Source: Mycobacterium sp. 852013-50091_SCH5140682
GTDB lineage: Bacteria > Actinomycetota > Actinomycetes > Mycobacteriales > Mycobacteriaceae
Direction: 5' to 3'
Length of the DNA: 64,000 nt
Assembly (NCBI RefSeq): GCF_001665685.1
Contig: NZ_LZTB01000050.1
Coordinates: forward strand, 43,192-107,191
The notes beneath the pieces were generated by a model. That model was not told where the DNA came from. It searched no databases and saw only the letters and a program-made list of their open reading frames with translations. The translations under genes and the position numbers were made by a program. Positions 1 to 8,359 of the stretch are shown one piece after another; position 1 is the stretch's first letter; every line of letters begins with the position of its first letter.

Positions 1-324
1 GGCTCCGGGCCATTGACCGCAGCCGACAGTCTCCACGCCGAACTCGACACCGCGGGAGAACAAGATCTGCATACCGACGCAGACGCCGAGCACCGGACGG
101 CCCTGCCGCAGCCGGTCGGCGATGATCTTCTCCCCACCGATCGCCCGCAGACCGTTCATGCACGCTTCGTAGGCACCCACACCCGGCACCACCAGACCGT
201 CGGCAGCCGCGGCAGCGCCCGGGTCGGCAGTCACCTCGACATCGGCACCGACGCGCTGCAGGGCCCGTTGCGCTGAGCGCAGATTCCCGGATCCGTAGTC
301 GAGGACGACGAGTTTCTTCGTCAC
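1..324 (-). CDS. hisH: HisH, imidazole glycerol phosphate synthase glutaminase subunit (3' part missing)
   Basis: Glutamine amidotransferase subunit of the HisH-HisF complex, which supplies ammonia for the fifth step of histidine synthesis. Only the first 108 codons lie in the window; the gene runs off the left edge. The frame opens with VTKKLVVLDYGSGN, typical of HisH, and contains the class I amidotransferase nucleophile motif GVCVGMQ with Cys82. The GTG start at 324 overlaps the hisB stop codon (GTGA), so translation is coupled to hisB. The catalytic His/Glu pair would lie outside the window. The sequence is clear, and hisD-hisC-hisB-hisH is the usual actinobacterial order. Confidence 0.93.
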   Translation of the reverse strand, partial: MTKKLVVLDYGSGNLRSAQRALQRVGADVEVTADPGAAAAADGLVVPGVGAYEACMNGLRAIGGEKIIADRLRQGRPVLGVCVGMQILFSRGVEFGVETVGCGQWPGA

Positions 325-929
325 AAAGTGCCCTTCGTGGACGGCACCCCTGTGACGCGAGGGTCGTATTCGACGGCCTGGCGCAGCGCCCGGGCGACGG
401 CCTTGTACTCGGCCTCGGTGATGTGGTGCGGATCGCGACCGTAGATGGTGCGCACATGCAGTGCGATGCGGGCGTTGAACGCGATCGACTCGAACACGTG
501 CCGGTTGATCACCGTGTGATACGGCGTGCTGGACCCGGCGATGGTGAACTCGACCATGTAGTCCGGCTCGCCGGTGTGCACGAAGTACGGACGGCCCGAC
601 ACATCCACCGCGGCGTGCGTCAACGTCTCGTCCATCGGGATGAACGCGTCACCGAATCGCCGGATCCCGGTCTTGTCCCCCAGCGCCTGGCCGAGGGCCT
701 GGCCCAGCACGATCGCGGTGTCCTCCACCGTGTGGTGGCCTTCGATCTCGATGTCGCCCTTGGCCTGAACGGTCAGGTCGAAGCTGGCGTGAGTGCCCAG
801 CGAGGTCAGCATGTGGTCGAAAAACGGTACGCCGGTATCGATGTCGACCACACCGGTGCCGTCGAGGTCGATCTCGACGACGATCTCTGATTCGCGGGTC
901 TTACGTTCGACTTTCGCGCGACGGGTCAC
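321..929 (-). CDS. hisB: Imidazoleglycerol-phosphate dehydratase
   Basis: Dehydrates imidazole glycerol phosphate to imidazole acetol phosphate, a cytoplasmic step of histidine synthesis. The 202-residue protein is full length for the monofunctional HisB family and carries both manganese-binding HHxxE-type motifs, GHHTVEDT near residue 65 and PHHITEAE near residue 168. There is no fused phosphatase domain, as expected outside enterobacteria. The ATG start overlaps the end of hisC by 4 nt, and the stop overlaps hisH, so the genes form one coupled operon. Confidence 0.97.
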   Translation of the reverse strand: MTRRAKVERKTRESEIVVEIDLDGTGVVDIDTGVPFFDHMLTSLGTHASFDLTVQAKGDIEIEGHHTVEDTAIVLGQALGQALGDKTGIRRFGDAFIPMDETLTHAAVDVSGRPYFVHTGEPDYMVEFTIAGSSTPYHTVINRHVFESIAFNARIALHVRTIYGRDPHHITEAEYKAVARALRQAVEYDPRVTGVPSTKGTL

Positions 930-2056
930 GATGCTCCTACCGTGCTGGTGATTTCGGTCTTGACGAGGTCCGCACTGGCAGCCAGGAACGCGTCGTTCTC
1001 TGCGGCCAGGCCGATCGTGGTGCGCAGGTACCCGGGGATGCCGACGTCACGGATCAGCACGCCCGCGTCGAGGTAGTGCTGCCAGGTGGAGGGCGCGTCG
1101 GCGAAGTGCCCGAACAACACGAAGTTCGCGTCGCTGGGAATCACGCGGTAGCCCAAGCGGGTCAGTTCGGCGCACACCCGGTCCCGTTCGGCGGCAAGCG
1201 TTGCCACGCTGGCGAGGGTGTCGTCGGCGTGCCGCAACGCGGCCCGGGCGGCGGCCTGGGTCAGCACCGACAGGTGATACGGCAACCGCACCAACAGCAG
1301 TGCGTCGATCACCGCGGGCGCCGCCGCCAGGTATCCCAGCCGGCCGCCGGCGAATGCGAACGCCTTGCTCATGGTCCGGCTGACAACGAGTTTCGCGGGA
1401 TATTCGGCCAGCAGCGCGACGGCACTGGGCTGTGACGAGAACTCGCCGTAGGCCTCGTCGAGGACCAGCACGCCGCCGGTCATCGCATCCAGCAGACGCC
1501 GCAGATCCGCGAGCGGAACGCTCTGTCCCGACGGGTTGTTCGGGCTCGTCACGAATACGATGTCGGGCTTGCGGTCCTTGATGGCGGCGATGGCTGCGTC
1601 GACATCCAGGCTGAAATCGTCCGCACGGGATGCTTGCAGCCACTCCGTCTGGGTGCCGTCGGAGATGATCGGGTGCATCGAATACGACGGCACGAAGCCG
1701 ATCGCCCGGCGGCCTGGGCCGCCGAAAGCCTGCAACAGTTGCTGCAGGATCTCATTGGAACCGTTGGCCGCCCAAAGGTTCTCGGTGGTCAGAGGCACCC
1801 CGGTGGCCGACGTTAGATAGGCCGCCAGATCAGCGCGCAGCGCCACCGCGTCACGGTCGGGATACCGATGCAGCTCGGCTGCGGCGTCGCGCACCGAGGC
1901 AGCGACATCGTCGATGAGCGCCTGGGTGGGCGGGTGCGGATTCTCGTTGGTGTTCAGGCGCACCGGAACTTGCAACTGCGGTGCGCCATACGGCGACTTG
2001 CCCCGAAGGTTGTCCCGCAGCGGCAGATCCGCCAAGGTCACTTCGCGCGCTGACAT
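926..2056 (-). CDS. hisC: Histidinol-phosphate aminotransferase
   Basis: PLP enzyme that converts imidazole acetol phosphate and glutamate to histidinol phosphate. With the start placed at ATG 2056 the product is 376 residues beginning MSAREVTLADLPLRDNLRGK, which matches the usual mycobacterial N-terminus; the frame is open further upstream but would overlap hisD. Fold-type I landmarks are SPNNPSG (171-177), the cofactor Asp200 in LDEAYGEF, and the Schiff-base Lys231 in SRTMSKAFAFAGGRLGY. It starts 31 nt after hisD, and the gap carries a short repeated element described separately. Confidence 0.96.
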   Translation of the reverse strand: MSAREVTLADLPLRDNLRGKSPYGAPQLQVPVRLNTNENPHPPTQALIDDVAASVRDAAAELHRYPDRDAVALRADLAAYLTSATGVPLTTENLWAANGSNEILQQLLQAFGGPGRRAIGFVPSYSMHPIISDGTQTEWLQASRADDFSLDVDAAIAAIKDRKPDIVFVTSPNNPSGQSVPLADLRRLLDAMTGGVLVLDEAYGEFSSQPSAVALLAEYPAKLVVSRTMSKAFAFAGGRLGYLAAAPAVIDALLLVRLPYHLSVLTQAAARAALRHADDTLASVATLAAERDRVCAELTRLGYRVIPSDANFVLFGHFADAPSTWQHYLDAGVLIRDVGIPGYLRTTIGLAAENDAFLAASADLVKTEITSTVGAS

Positions 2057-2074
2057 CAGTGCCCTCTGTTCTTC

Positions 2075-2088
2075 GCGCAAGCGCTCAT
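2075..2088 (-). repeat. Intergenic repeat copy 1, GCGCTTGCGC element
   Basis: The 14-base word ATGAGCGCTTGCGC (minus strand) starts directly at the hisD stop codon and lies 19 nt before the hisC start. The same word occurs at 14495-14508 just after the bioD stop and before the next gene. Its core, AGCGCTTGCGCT-like, is nearly palindromic. Confidence 0.5.
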
Positions 2089-3425
2089 CACCGTTCAAAC
2101 CTCCGTCGTACCGCCTCACCGTGCGCCGGCAGATCTTCCGCCTTCGACAGCGTGATCACATGGCCTGACACATCTTTGAGCGCAGCCTCGTCGTACTCCA
2201 CCACGTGGATTCCGCGCAGGAAGGTCTGCACCGACAGCCCGCTGGAGTGCCGGGCACAGCCGGCGGTGGGCAGCACGTGGTTGGACCCCGCGCAGTAGTC
2301 ACCCAGGCTCACCGGCGACCAGGCGCCGACGAAAATCGCTCCGGCCGACCGAATCCGGTCCGCGACCCCGGCGGCGTCGACGGTCTGGATCTCGAGGTGT
2401 TCCGCCGCGTAGGCATTGACCGTGCGGATACCGGCCGGGATGTCATCGACGAGCACGATGGCCGACTGCTGACCGGTCAGGGCAGCAGTCACCCGCTCGA
2501 CGTGCACCGTGGTGGCGAGCTGGTTTGTCAGTTCGCGGTCGGTGGCATCCGCCAGCGCCACACTGTTGGTGACCAGCACACTCGCGGCCATCTCGTCGTG
2601 CTCGGCCTGGCTGATCAGATCAGCGGCCACGTGCACCGGGTCGGCGGTGTGGTCGGCGAGGATCGCGATCTCGGTCGGGCCGGCTTCGGCGTCGATACCC
2701 ACCTGGGAACGGCAGATCCGCTTTGCCGCGGTGACGTAGATGTTGCCCGGCCCGGTGATCATGTCCACCGGGGCCAGCTCGGCTCCATCGGTGTCGGTGC
2801 CACCGTAGGCCAGCAGCGCGACGGCCTGGGCCCCGCCGACCGCCCACACTTCCTCTACACCGAGCAATGCGGCGGCGGCCAAAATGGTCTTGTGCGGGAG
2901 GCCATGGAAGGGTCCCGATTGCGCCTGCGGAGGGCTCGCGATCACCAGGGAGTCGACACCGGCGGTCTGCGCGGGCACCACGTTCATCACCACGCTGGAG
3001 GGATAGACCGCATTGCCGCCCGGGACGTAGAGGCCGACCCGCTCGACCGGGACCCACCGTTCGGTGACGGTCGCCCCGGGGGCCAGCGTCGTGGTGGTGT
3101 TCGTGCGGCGCTGATCGGCGTGCACGGCGCGGGCGCGGTCGATCGACACCTGCAGCGCGGCCCGCACGTCCGGCGACAGTTCGGCGAGCGACTGCGCCAA
3201 GGACTCGGCAGGGACGCGGACCGCCGCGGGCCGGACGCCGTCAAAAGACTCGCCGTACTCCAGGGCGGCTACCGCGCCCCGCTCGGCGATCGCGTCGACG
3301 ATCGGACGGACCTTGGGAACGACTGCGTCCACGTCGACGCCACCGCGTGGCAGGGCAGCGCGCAGTTGCGCGGCACTCATCTCGCGGTTGCGCAGGTCGA
3401 TACGGGACATCTGAAACTCGGCCAT
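2088..3425 (-). CDS. hisD: Histidinol dehydrogenase
   Basis: Zinc- and NAD-dependent enzyme that oxidises histidinol to histidine in two steps. The 445-residue protein has the family landmarks VPGGNAVYPSS (135-144), MITGPGNIYV (222-231), SQAEHDE (272-278) with a zinc-binding histidine, and the catalytic Glu342-His343 in YAAEHLEIQT. It is the first gene of the his operon. An alternative start at MSRIDLRN (3410) is possible because neither start has a strong Shine-Dalgarno sequence. The 90-nt gap to the divergent gene at 3516 should hold the operon promoter. Confidence 0.96.
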   Translation of the reverse strand: MAEFQMSRIDLRNREMSAAQLRAALPRGGVDVDAVVPKVRPIVDAIAERGAVAALEYGESFDGVRPAAVRVPAESLAQSLAELSPDVRAALQVSIDRARAVHADQRRTNTTTTLAPGATVTERWVPVERVGLYVPGGNAVYPSSVVMNVVPAQTAGVDSLVIASPPQAQSGPFHGLPHKTILAAAALLGVEEVWAVGGAQAVALLAYGGTDTDGAELAPVDMITGPGNIYVTAAKRICRSQVGIDAEAGPTEIAILADHTADPVHVAADLISQAEHDEMAASVLVTNSVALADATDRELTNQLATTVHVERVTAALTGQQSAIVLVDDIPAGIRTVNAYAAEHLEIQTVDAAGVADRIRSAGAIFVGAWSPVSLGDYCAGSNHVLPTAGCARHSSGLSVQTFLRGIHVVEYDEAALKDVSGHVITLSKAEDLPAHGEAVRRRFER

Positions 3426-3515
3426 CTCTTCGATTGTCCCTGATCAGTCCAGTTGAATAAAAATCCGGGCAGGCAAGCGTCGTAGGGTGGTCGCAAACCG
3501 GCGAATGGAGTCGAG

Positions 3516-3926
3516 ATGTCCGCGAAGGATCACCCCAACAACGCCCCTGGCATACCGATGCTCGTTCCGCCCGCCCTGGAACGATTTCAGATCAAGTACA
3601 TCAACCCGGCGCTGAAGCCGCTGTCGAAGCGTCTGCCGGGCTTTACCGTGATCAAGCATCGCGGCCGCACGTCGGGCACGCCCTACGAGACCATCGTCAC
3701 CAGCTACCGCAAGGGCAATACGCTCGCGGTGCTGCTCGCCCACGGCAAGACCAACTGGGCCAAGAATGTGCTGGCCGCGGGCGAAGCGGACGTCCATCTG
3801 TTCCGCGGTGACGTCCACATCACCAACCCGCGGGTGCTGCCTGCAGGCACCGATGACCCGTCGTTGCCACCGATCGCCCGCATCGCTGCCCGGCGAATCG
3901 GGGTCTTCGTCGCCGATATCGTTTGA
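3516..3926 (+). CDS. Deazaflavin (F420)-dependent nitroreductase-family oxidoreductase
   Basis: Small Ddn-like protein of 136 residues. This split-barrel family binds deazaflavin F420 and reduces quinone- or nitro-type substrates; the substrate here is unknown. The signature stretch HRGRTSGTPYETIV (residues 49-62) corresponds to the family G-R-x-S-G-x-x-R-x-T/P-L block, and the NWAKNVLAAGEADV segment matches the conserved W-x-x-N-x-x-A block. It is divergent from hisD and lies 21 nt before a LysE-family gene, so the two plus-strand genes may be cotranscribed. It shares its family with the gene at 28072. Confidence 0.8.
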   Translation: MSAKDHPNNAPGIPMLVPPALERFQIKYINPALKPLSKRLPGFTVIKHRGRTSGTPYETIVTSYRKGNTLAVLLAHGKTNWAKNVLAAGEADVHLFRGDVHITNPRVLPAGTDDPSLPPIARIAARRIGVFVADIV

Positions 3927-3947
3927 CGTCGCTGCCAGACTGCTTGC

Positions 3948-4583
3948 ATGACTTGGCAGGTCTGGCTGGCGTTTCTCGGCGCGTCGATCGCGATCAGTGT
4001 GTCTCCGGGCGCCGGGGCGATCCAATCGATGGCCACGGGCCTGACACACGGCCTACGCCGCGGTTCGTGGAGTGTGCTGGGGTTGCAGCTGGGGCTGCTG
4101 GCGCAGCTGGTGCTGGTGGCGGTCGGTTTGGGCGCCGCCATTGCCAGCTCGATCCTGGCCTTCCAGATCGTGAAGTGGATCGGTGTCGCGTACCTGATCT
4201 ACCTGGCCGTCCATCAGTGGCGCAGTGCGTCCCAGGACCTGCGCGAGCGCTTGGGCAGCGCAGCCGACCGGGGTCGGGCGGCTCTGGTGGCGCGCGGGTT
4301 CCTGGTGAACACCACCAATCCGAAGGGGCTGGTGTTCCTGGTCGCAGTGCTCCCGCAGTTCGTCATGCCGACAGCGCCTCTGCTGCCGCAGTACCTGGCG
4401 ATCGGGGTGACGATGGTGTGCGTCGACGTGGTCGTCATGAGCCTCTACACCGGCGGGGCCGAGCGCCTGCTGCGCTGGCTGCACACCCCGCGCCAGCAGA
4501 CTGCGCTCAACCGGGTGTTCTCCGGACTGTTCGCGACCGCAGCGGTGGTGCTGTCACTCGTGCGGCGAGGTGTGGTCGCCTGA
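3948..4583 (+). CDS. LysE/RhtB-family amino-acid exporter
   Basis: Integral membrane protein of 211 residues with about six hydrophobic segments. The N-terminal SVSPGAGAIQSMATGLTHG block is the LysE family signature (consensus S-P-G-P near residues 23-40), and the NPKGLVFLVAVLPQF block (about 124-138) is the second conserved region. Members export amino acids or their derivatives; the substrate cannot be read from sequence. It is followed by about 220 nt without a gene and converges on nadC. Confidence 0.85.
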   Translation: MTWQVWLAFLGASIAISVSPGAGAIQSMATGLTHGLRRGSWSVLGLQLGLLAQLVLVAVGLGAAIASSILAFQIVKWIGVAYLIYLAVHQWRSASQDLRERLGSAADRGRAALVARGFLVNTTNPKGLVFLVAVLPQFVMPTAPLLPQYLAIGVTMVCVDVVVMSLYTGGAERLLRWLHTPRQQTALNRVFSGLFATAAVVLSLVRRGVVA

Positions 4584-4801
4584 CCGCGCCCTGCCGCTGA
4601 GCGGTTCCGCGGGCGAGAAAGACACGCTGGTCACATTCGTCACAGCCGCACCAGAAAGTCTGGGGTACGTGCGGTTCGAAACGCGCTGTCACCGGTGGTA
4701 TCACTTTTTCTGGTACCGCCGGCGATGGCGCGGTTGGAGGTGCGGTCCCCCACGAGAAGCGCGACACGCCGACTTCTGCGACACGCCCGCAGCTCTCCGG
4801 C
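4584..4801. other. Gene-free stretch between lysE-like gene and nadC
   Basis: Convergent intergenic region of 218 nt. Short open frames here have no family features. Two similar 9-mers, GGTGGTATC and TGGTACCGC, flank a run of five T residues around 4696-4720 and could form a weak stem, but the match is imperfect. I see no tRNA, no small RNA signature and no convincing terminator. Confidence 0.35.
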
Positions 4802-5659
4802 TCACATATCGAGCCCGAGGTCGAGCACCCGCACCGAGTGGGTGAGCGCGCCGACCGCGAGATAGTCGACCCCGGTGCCGGCGTACTCGGCTGCGGTGTC
4901 CAGGGTCAGGCCTCCGGAGGACTCGAGCTTGGTCGCCGGCGATGCGGCATCGCGCCGTTGCACGGCGATCTGCGTCTGCCAGACCGGGAAATTGTCAAGG
5001 AGCACCAGTTCCGCCCCGGCGGCAAGCACGTCATCGAGCTGTTCGAGGGAATCGACCTCGACCTCGCACGGCAGTTCGGGTGCGGCGGCGCGCACCGCTT
5101 GCAGCGCCGCCAGCACCGAGCCTGCCGCGGCCACATGGTTGTCCTTGATCAGTGCGGCGTCACCCAATCCCATGCGGTGGTTGACTCCCCCGCCGACGCG
5201 GACCGCGTATTTCTGCAGGGCACGCAGCCCGGGCAGCGTCTTGCGGGTGTCGCGGATCTTGGCGTTGGTGCCGGCGACGGCATCCACCCAGGCGGCGGTC
5301 GCCGTGGCGATACCCGACAGATGGCACACCAGGTTGAGTAGCGTGCGCTCGGCAGTCAGCAGTTGCCGCGTCGGCGCCTCCACGGTCAGCACTTGGGACT
5401 TCGCGTCCAGGCGGGCTCCGTCGTCGACACGGTGGACCACCCGGTACGCATCGGAGCCGATCACCTCGTCGAGCACCAGCAAGGCGATGTCGACGCCGGC
5501 GATGACTCCCGGTTCCCGGTTGACCACCGAGGCGGTGGTCATGGCCGAGGCCGGCACGGTCGACTGGGTGGTGACGTCAGGGCCGTAGCGCAGGTCCTCC
5601 TCGAGGGCCCGCGCGATGGTCGCCCGGGCCTCCACAAGCTCGGATTCTGAGAGGCCCAT
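4802..5659 (-). CDS. nadC: Nicotinate-nucleotide pyrophosphorylase (quinolinate phosphoribosyltransferase)
   Basis: Converts quinolinate and PRPP to nicotinate mononucleotide, the last step shared by the de novo NAD pathway. With ATG 5659 the product is 285 residues beginning MGLSESELVEAR, like the M. tuberculosis protein. Family motifs include IRDTRKTLPGLR, the VGGGVNHRMGL loop, IKDNH and the C-terminal ESSGGLTLDTAAEYA. The start shares a base with the nadB stop (TGATG), so it is translationally coupled. It is the last gene of nadABC. Confidence 0.97.
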   Translation of the reverse strand: MGLSESELVEARATIARALEEDLRYGPDVTTQSTVPASAMTTASVVNREPGVIAGVDIALLVLDEVIGSDAYRVVHRVDDGARLDAKSQVLTVEAPTRQLLTAERTLLNLVCHLSGIATATAAWVDAVAGTNAKIRDTRKTLPGLRALQKYAVRVGGGVNHRMGLGDAALIKDNHVAAAGSVLAALQAVRAAAPELPCEVEVDSLEQLDDVLAAGAELVLLDNFPVWQTQIAVQRRDAASPATKLESSGGLTLDTAAEYAGTGVDYLAVGALTHSVRVLDLGLDM

Positions 5660-7260
5660 CAGCACACCGCCGTCGGGGTTGCGACGGCGATGCCGCCGGT
5701 GCTGTTCCGGATGCTCAACGGATGCTCCTGGTTGGGGTCGGTCCCGGGGAAGTCGTCACGGTGGTGGCAGCCCCTGGTTTCGGTACGGGCGAGGGCCGCT
5801 GCGGCAACAGCCCGTGCTGTCACGGTGAGCGCGGCATCTTCAAAACTCTTGCGGCTACGGGTTTCCCGCTGGCACGCGGTGGCCAGGAGGTCACGCAGCT
5901 GTCCCAGCCCGGCGGCGTCGCGGACCACGGAGGCGTGGGCGGACATCGCGCGTTGCAGTAGGCTGCGGTCGACGGTGTCGAGTCGACGATCACGGGGAGC
6001 CTGGGCACGGACCGAACCGGCTTGCGCCGCATGGTCGGCGGCGACGCGCCCGGCGCGGCCACCCACCACGAGTCCCTCGAGCAGGCTGTTGGAGGCCAAC
6101 CTGTTGGCGCCGTGCATGCCAGTGCGGGCCACCTCCCCGGCGGCGAACAGTCCGGGTAATTCGGTACGGCCGTACACGTCGGTGACCACTCCGCCGCAGC
6201 TGTAGTGCGCGCCGGGCACCACCGGGATCGGCTCGCGGGTCGGATCGATGCCCGCGGCGGCGCACGATGCCGCGACGGTCGGGAACCGACGGCGGAAATC
6301 CACGATGCGGCGGGCGTCGAGGTAGACGCACGGATCACCGGTGGCGGTCAGTCGGGCGTTGATCGCCGCCGCCACCACATCGCGCGGCGCCAAGTCACCC
6401 ATCGGGTGCACTCCGTCGGTGACCGAAAGACCCTGCGAGTCAACGAGAACGGCGCCTTCACCGCGGATCGCCTCGGTCACCAGTGGCAGGCGGCCGTCGA
6501 CTTCACCGTTGAACAACATGGTCGGGTGAAACTGAATGAACTCGATGTCGGCAACCGGTACGCCCGCCCACAGCGCCAAGGCGATACCGTCACCCGTCGA
6601 GCCCTCGGGATTGGTTGTGGCGCAATACAGATGCCCGAGGCCACCGGTGGCCAGGATCACCGACGGCGCGTGCAGGATGCCCACGCCGTCCTCGTTGTTC
6701 ACCAGCACACCGGTCACGGCCGAACCGTCGTGCAGGATCTGCAGCGCCACGTGATTGCGCCTGATGTCCAGATTGGCCGCGGCATGGTCAAGGGCGCGTT
6801 GGACTTCGGCGCCGGTGGCATCACCGCCGGAATGAATGATCCGGTGCCGGGTGTGCCCACCCTCGCGGGTCAGTGCCCACCGGCCCGGAGCCGTTTCGTC
6901 GAACCGCGCACCGGCACCGACCAAGTCTGCGATGGCACGGTAGCCGTCGCCGACGATCGAGCGGACCGCATCGGGATCGCACAGCCCACCACCCGCGGAG
7001 ACGGTGTCGGCGACGTGCGCGTCGATCGAGTCGTCGTTGCCGGGCAACACGACAGCGATACCGCCCTGGGCGTACGCGGTCGCTGTTTCCCCGGTCTTGC
7101 TGAGCACGATCACCCGTCGGCCCTGCCGGTGCGCCGCGAGTGCGGCCACCAGGCCGCCGACTCCGGTACCGATCACCACGACGTCGGCGCGCTGCTGCCA
7201 CAGCGTCGACGCACCGCAGGCGAACGAGCCACCTGCGGTGCGGGCCGACAACCCGCTCAC
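5659..7260 (-). CDS. nadB: L-aspartate oxidase
   Basis: FAD enzyme that oxidises aspartate to iminoaspartate, the substrate of NadA. The chosen GTG start at 7260 overlaps the nadA stop (GTGA) and gives 533 residues, the normal length; the frame stays open to 7707 but that extension is nadA antisense-frame noise. The N-terminal dinucleotide-binding motif VVIGTGVGGLVAALA lies near residue 26, and ATGGLGHLY, the substrate region HPTMLFNGEVDGRLPLVTEAIRGEG (in part) and GGVVTDVYGRTELPGLFAAGE are typical of the succinate dehydrogenase/NadB flavoprotein family. Confidence 0.96.
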   Translation of the reverse strand: MSGLSARTAGGSFACGASTLWQQRADVVVIGTGVGGLVAALAAHRQGRRVIVLSKTGETATAYAQGGIAVVLPGNDDSIDAHVADTVSAGGGLCDPDAVRSIVGDGYRAIADLVGAGARFDETAPGRWALTREGGHTRHRIIHSGGDATGAEVQRALDHAAANLDIRRNHVALQILHDGSAVTGVLVNNEDGVGILHAPSVILATGGLGHLYCATTNPEGSTGDGIALALWAGVPVADIEFIQFHPTMLFNGEVDGRLPLVTEAIRGEGAVLVDSQGLSVTDGVHPMGDLAPRDVVAAAINARLTATGDPCVYLDARRIVDFRRRFPTVAASCAAAGIDPTREPIPVVPGAHYSCGGVVTDVYGRTELPGLFAAGEVARTGMHGANRLASNSLLEGLVVGGRAGRVAADHAAQAGSVRAQAPRDRRLDTVDRSLLQRAMSAHASVVRDAAGLGQLRDLLATACQRETRSRKSFEDAALTVTARAVAAAALARTETRGCHHRDDFPGTDPNQEHPLSIRNSTGGIAVATPTAVC

Positions 7261-8312
7261 TCGCCGCCGCCGGGCTGGCCGATGGCAATCATCCGTTGCA
7301 CACTGGCGCGGCCCAGCCGGGCGGTTTCGGGGTCGACGTGTACCTCGTCGGCCCCGTCGATCAGGCACCGCAGCAGGGCGGCCGGCGTGATCATCTTCAT
7401 GTAGCGGCACGAGGCCCGGTCGTTGACCGCGAGGAAGTCGACTTCCGGTGCGGCCCGGCGGAGTTGGTGCAGCATGCCGATCTCGGTGGCCACCAGCACC
7501 TGGCTGGCGCGGGTCTCGCGGGCCGCGTCGAGCATGCCGCCGGTGGACAGGATCTTCACGCGTTCCTCGGGCACCGCGCCCTCCCCGGCCAGGTACAACG
7601 CCGAAGTCGCGCAACCGCATTCGGGATGCACGAACAGCTCGGCATCCGGGTGTGAGCGCGCCTGGTCGGCCAGTTCGTCGCCGTTGATGCCGGCGTGCAC
7701 GTGGCACTCACCGGCCCAGATGTGCATGTTGGTGCGGCCGGTGACGCGCCGGACGTGCGCTCCGAGGAACTGGTCGGGGCAGAACAGCACTTCCCGGTCG
7801 GCGGGGATCGACGCCACGACGTCGACGGCATTCGCCGAAGTGCAGCAGATGTCGGTGAGCGCCTTCACCGCGGCGGTCGTGTTGACATACGACACGACGA
7901 CGGCATCGGGATATTCGTCCTTCCACGCGCGCAGTTCGTCGACGGTGATGGAATCGGCCAGCGAGCAGCCGGCACGCTGATCGGGGATCAGCACGGTCTT
8001 GTCCGGGCTGAGGATCTTGGCCGTCTCCGCCATGAAATGCACGCCGCAGAACACGATGGTGTCCTCGGGAGCGTCGGCGGCGATGCGGGACAGCGCCAAC
8101 GAGTCACCGACGTGGTCGGCCACGTCCTGGATCTCGGGCAGCTGGTAGTTGTGCGCCAGCAGGGTCGCGCCGCGCTGGTCGACGAGTCGGCGGATCTCGG
8201 CGGCCCATTGCGCGTCGCCGACCACGCCGGAATAGCCGTCGGGCCCGTCCAGAATCTGGTCCGCCATCCGGCCTGCCACATCCCCCGCGGTCGTGCCATT
8301 GAGCACCGTCAC
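7257..8312 (-). CDS. nadA: Quinolinate synthase
   Basis: 4Fe-4S enzyme that condenses iminoaspartate with dihydroxyacetone phosphate to make quinolinate. The 351-residue protein has the three expected cluster cysteines: Cys116 in DQRAGCSLAD, Cys203 in WAGECHVHAG, and one in NDRASCRYMKMI near residue 313. HNYQLPEIQDVADHVGDS is the N-terminal family signature. It is the first gene of nadABC, 24 nt from the NrtR operator, and should be repressed by the divergent regulator. Confidence 0.97.
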   Translation of the reverse strand: MTVLNGTTAGDVAGRMADQILDGPDGYSGVVGDAQWAAEIRRLVDQRGATLLAHNYQLPEIQDVADHVGDSLALSRIAADAPEDTIVFCGVHFMAETAKILSPDKTVLIPDQRAGCSLADSITVDELRAWKDEYPDAVVVSYVNTTAAVKALTDICCTSANAVDVVASIPADREVLFCPDQFLGAHVRRVTGRTNMHIWAGECHVHAGINGDELADQARSHPDAELFVHPECGCATSALYLAGEGAVPEERVKILSTGGMLDAARETRASQVLVATEIGMLHQLRRAAPEVDFLAVNDRASCRYMKMITPAALLRCLIDGADEVHVDPETARLGRASVQRMIAIGQPGGGE

Positions 8313-8336
8313 GACGGCCTCCTCAATCCCAGTCAG

Positions 8337-8359
8337 GTTTTCGACTTATAATCGAAAAC
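8337..8359. promoter_or_regulatory. NrtR operator with overlapping divergent promoters
   Basis: A perfect 8-bp inverted repeat, GTTTTCGA (8337-8344) and TCGAAAAC (8352-8359), is separated by 7 bp. It lies between nadA and the NrtR-type gene and ends directly against the regulator's ATG. The spacer contains a consensus TATAAT (8347-8352) seven bases before that ATG, so the regulator transcript is probably leaderless. The opposite strand reads TATAAG at 8350-8345, a fair -10 for nadA. One bound repressor could therefore cover both promoters. Confidence 0.85.

Noticed and set aside
7261..7707. N-terminal extension of nadB to 7707
   Set aside because: It would lie wholly inside nadA and has no NadB-like sequence. 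The GTG at 7260 overlapping the nadA stop gives a normal-length protein.
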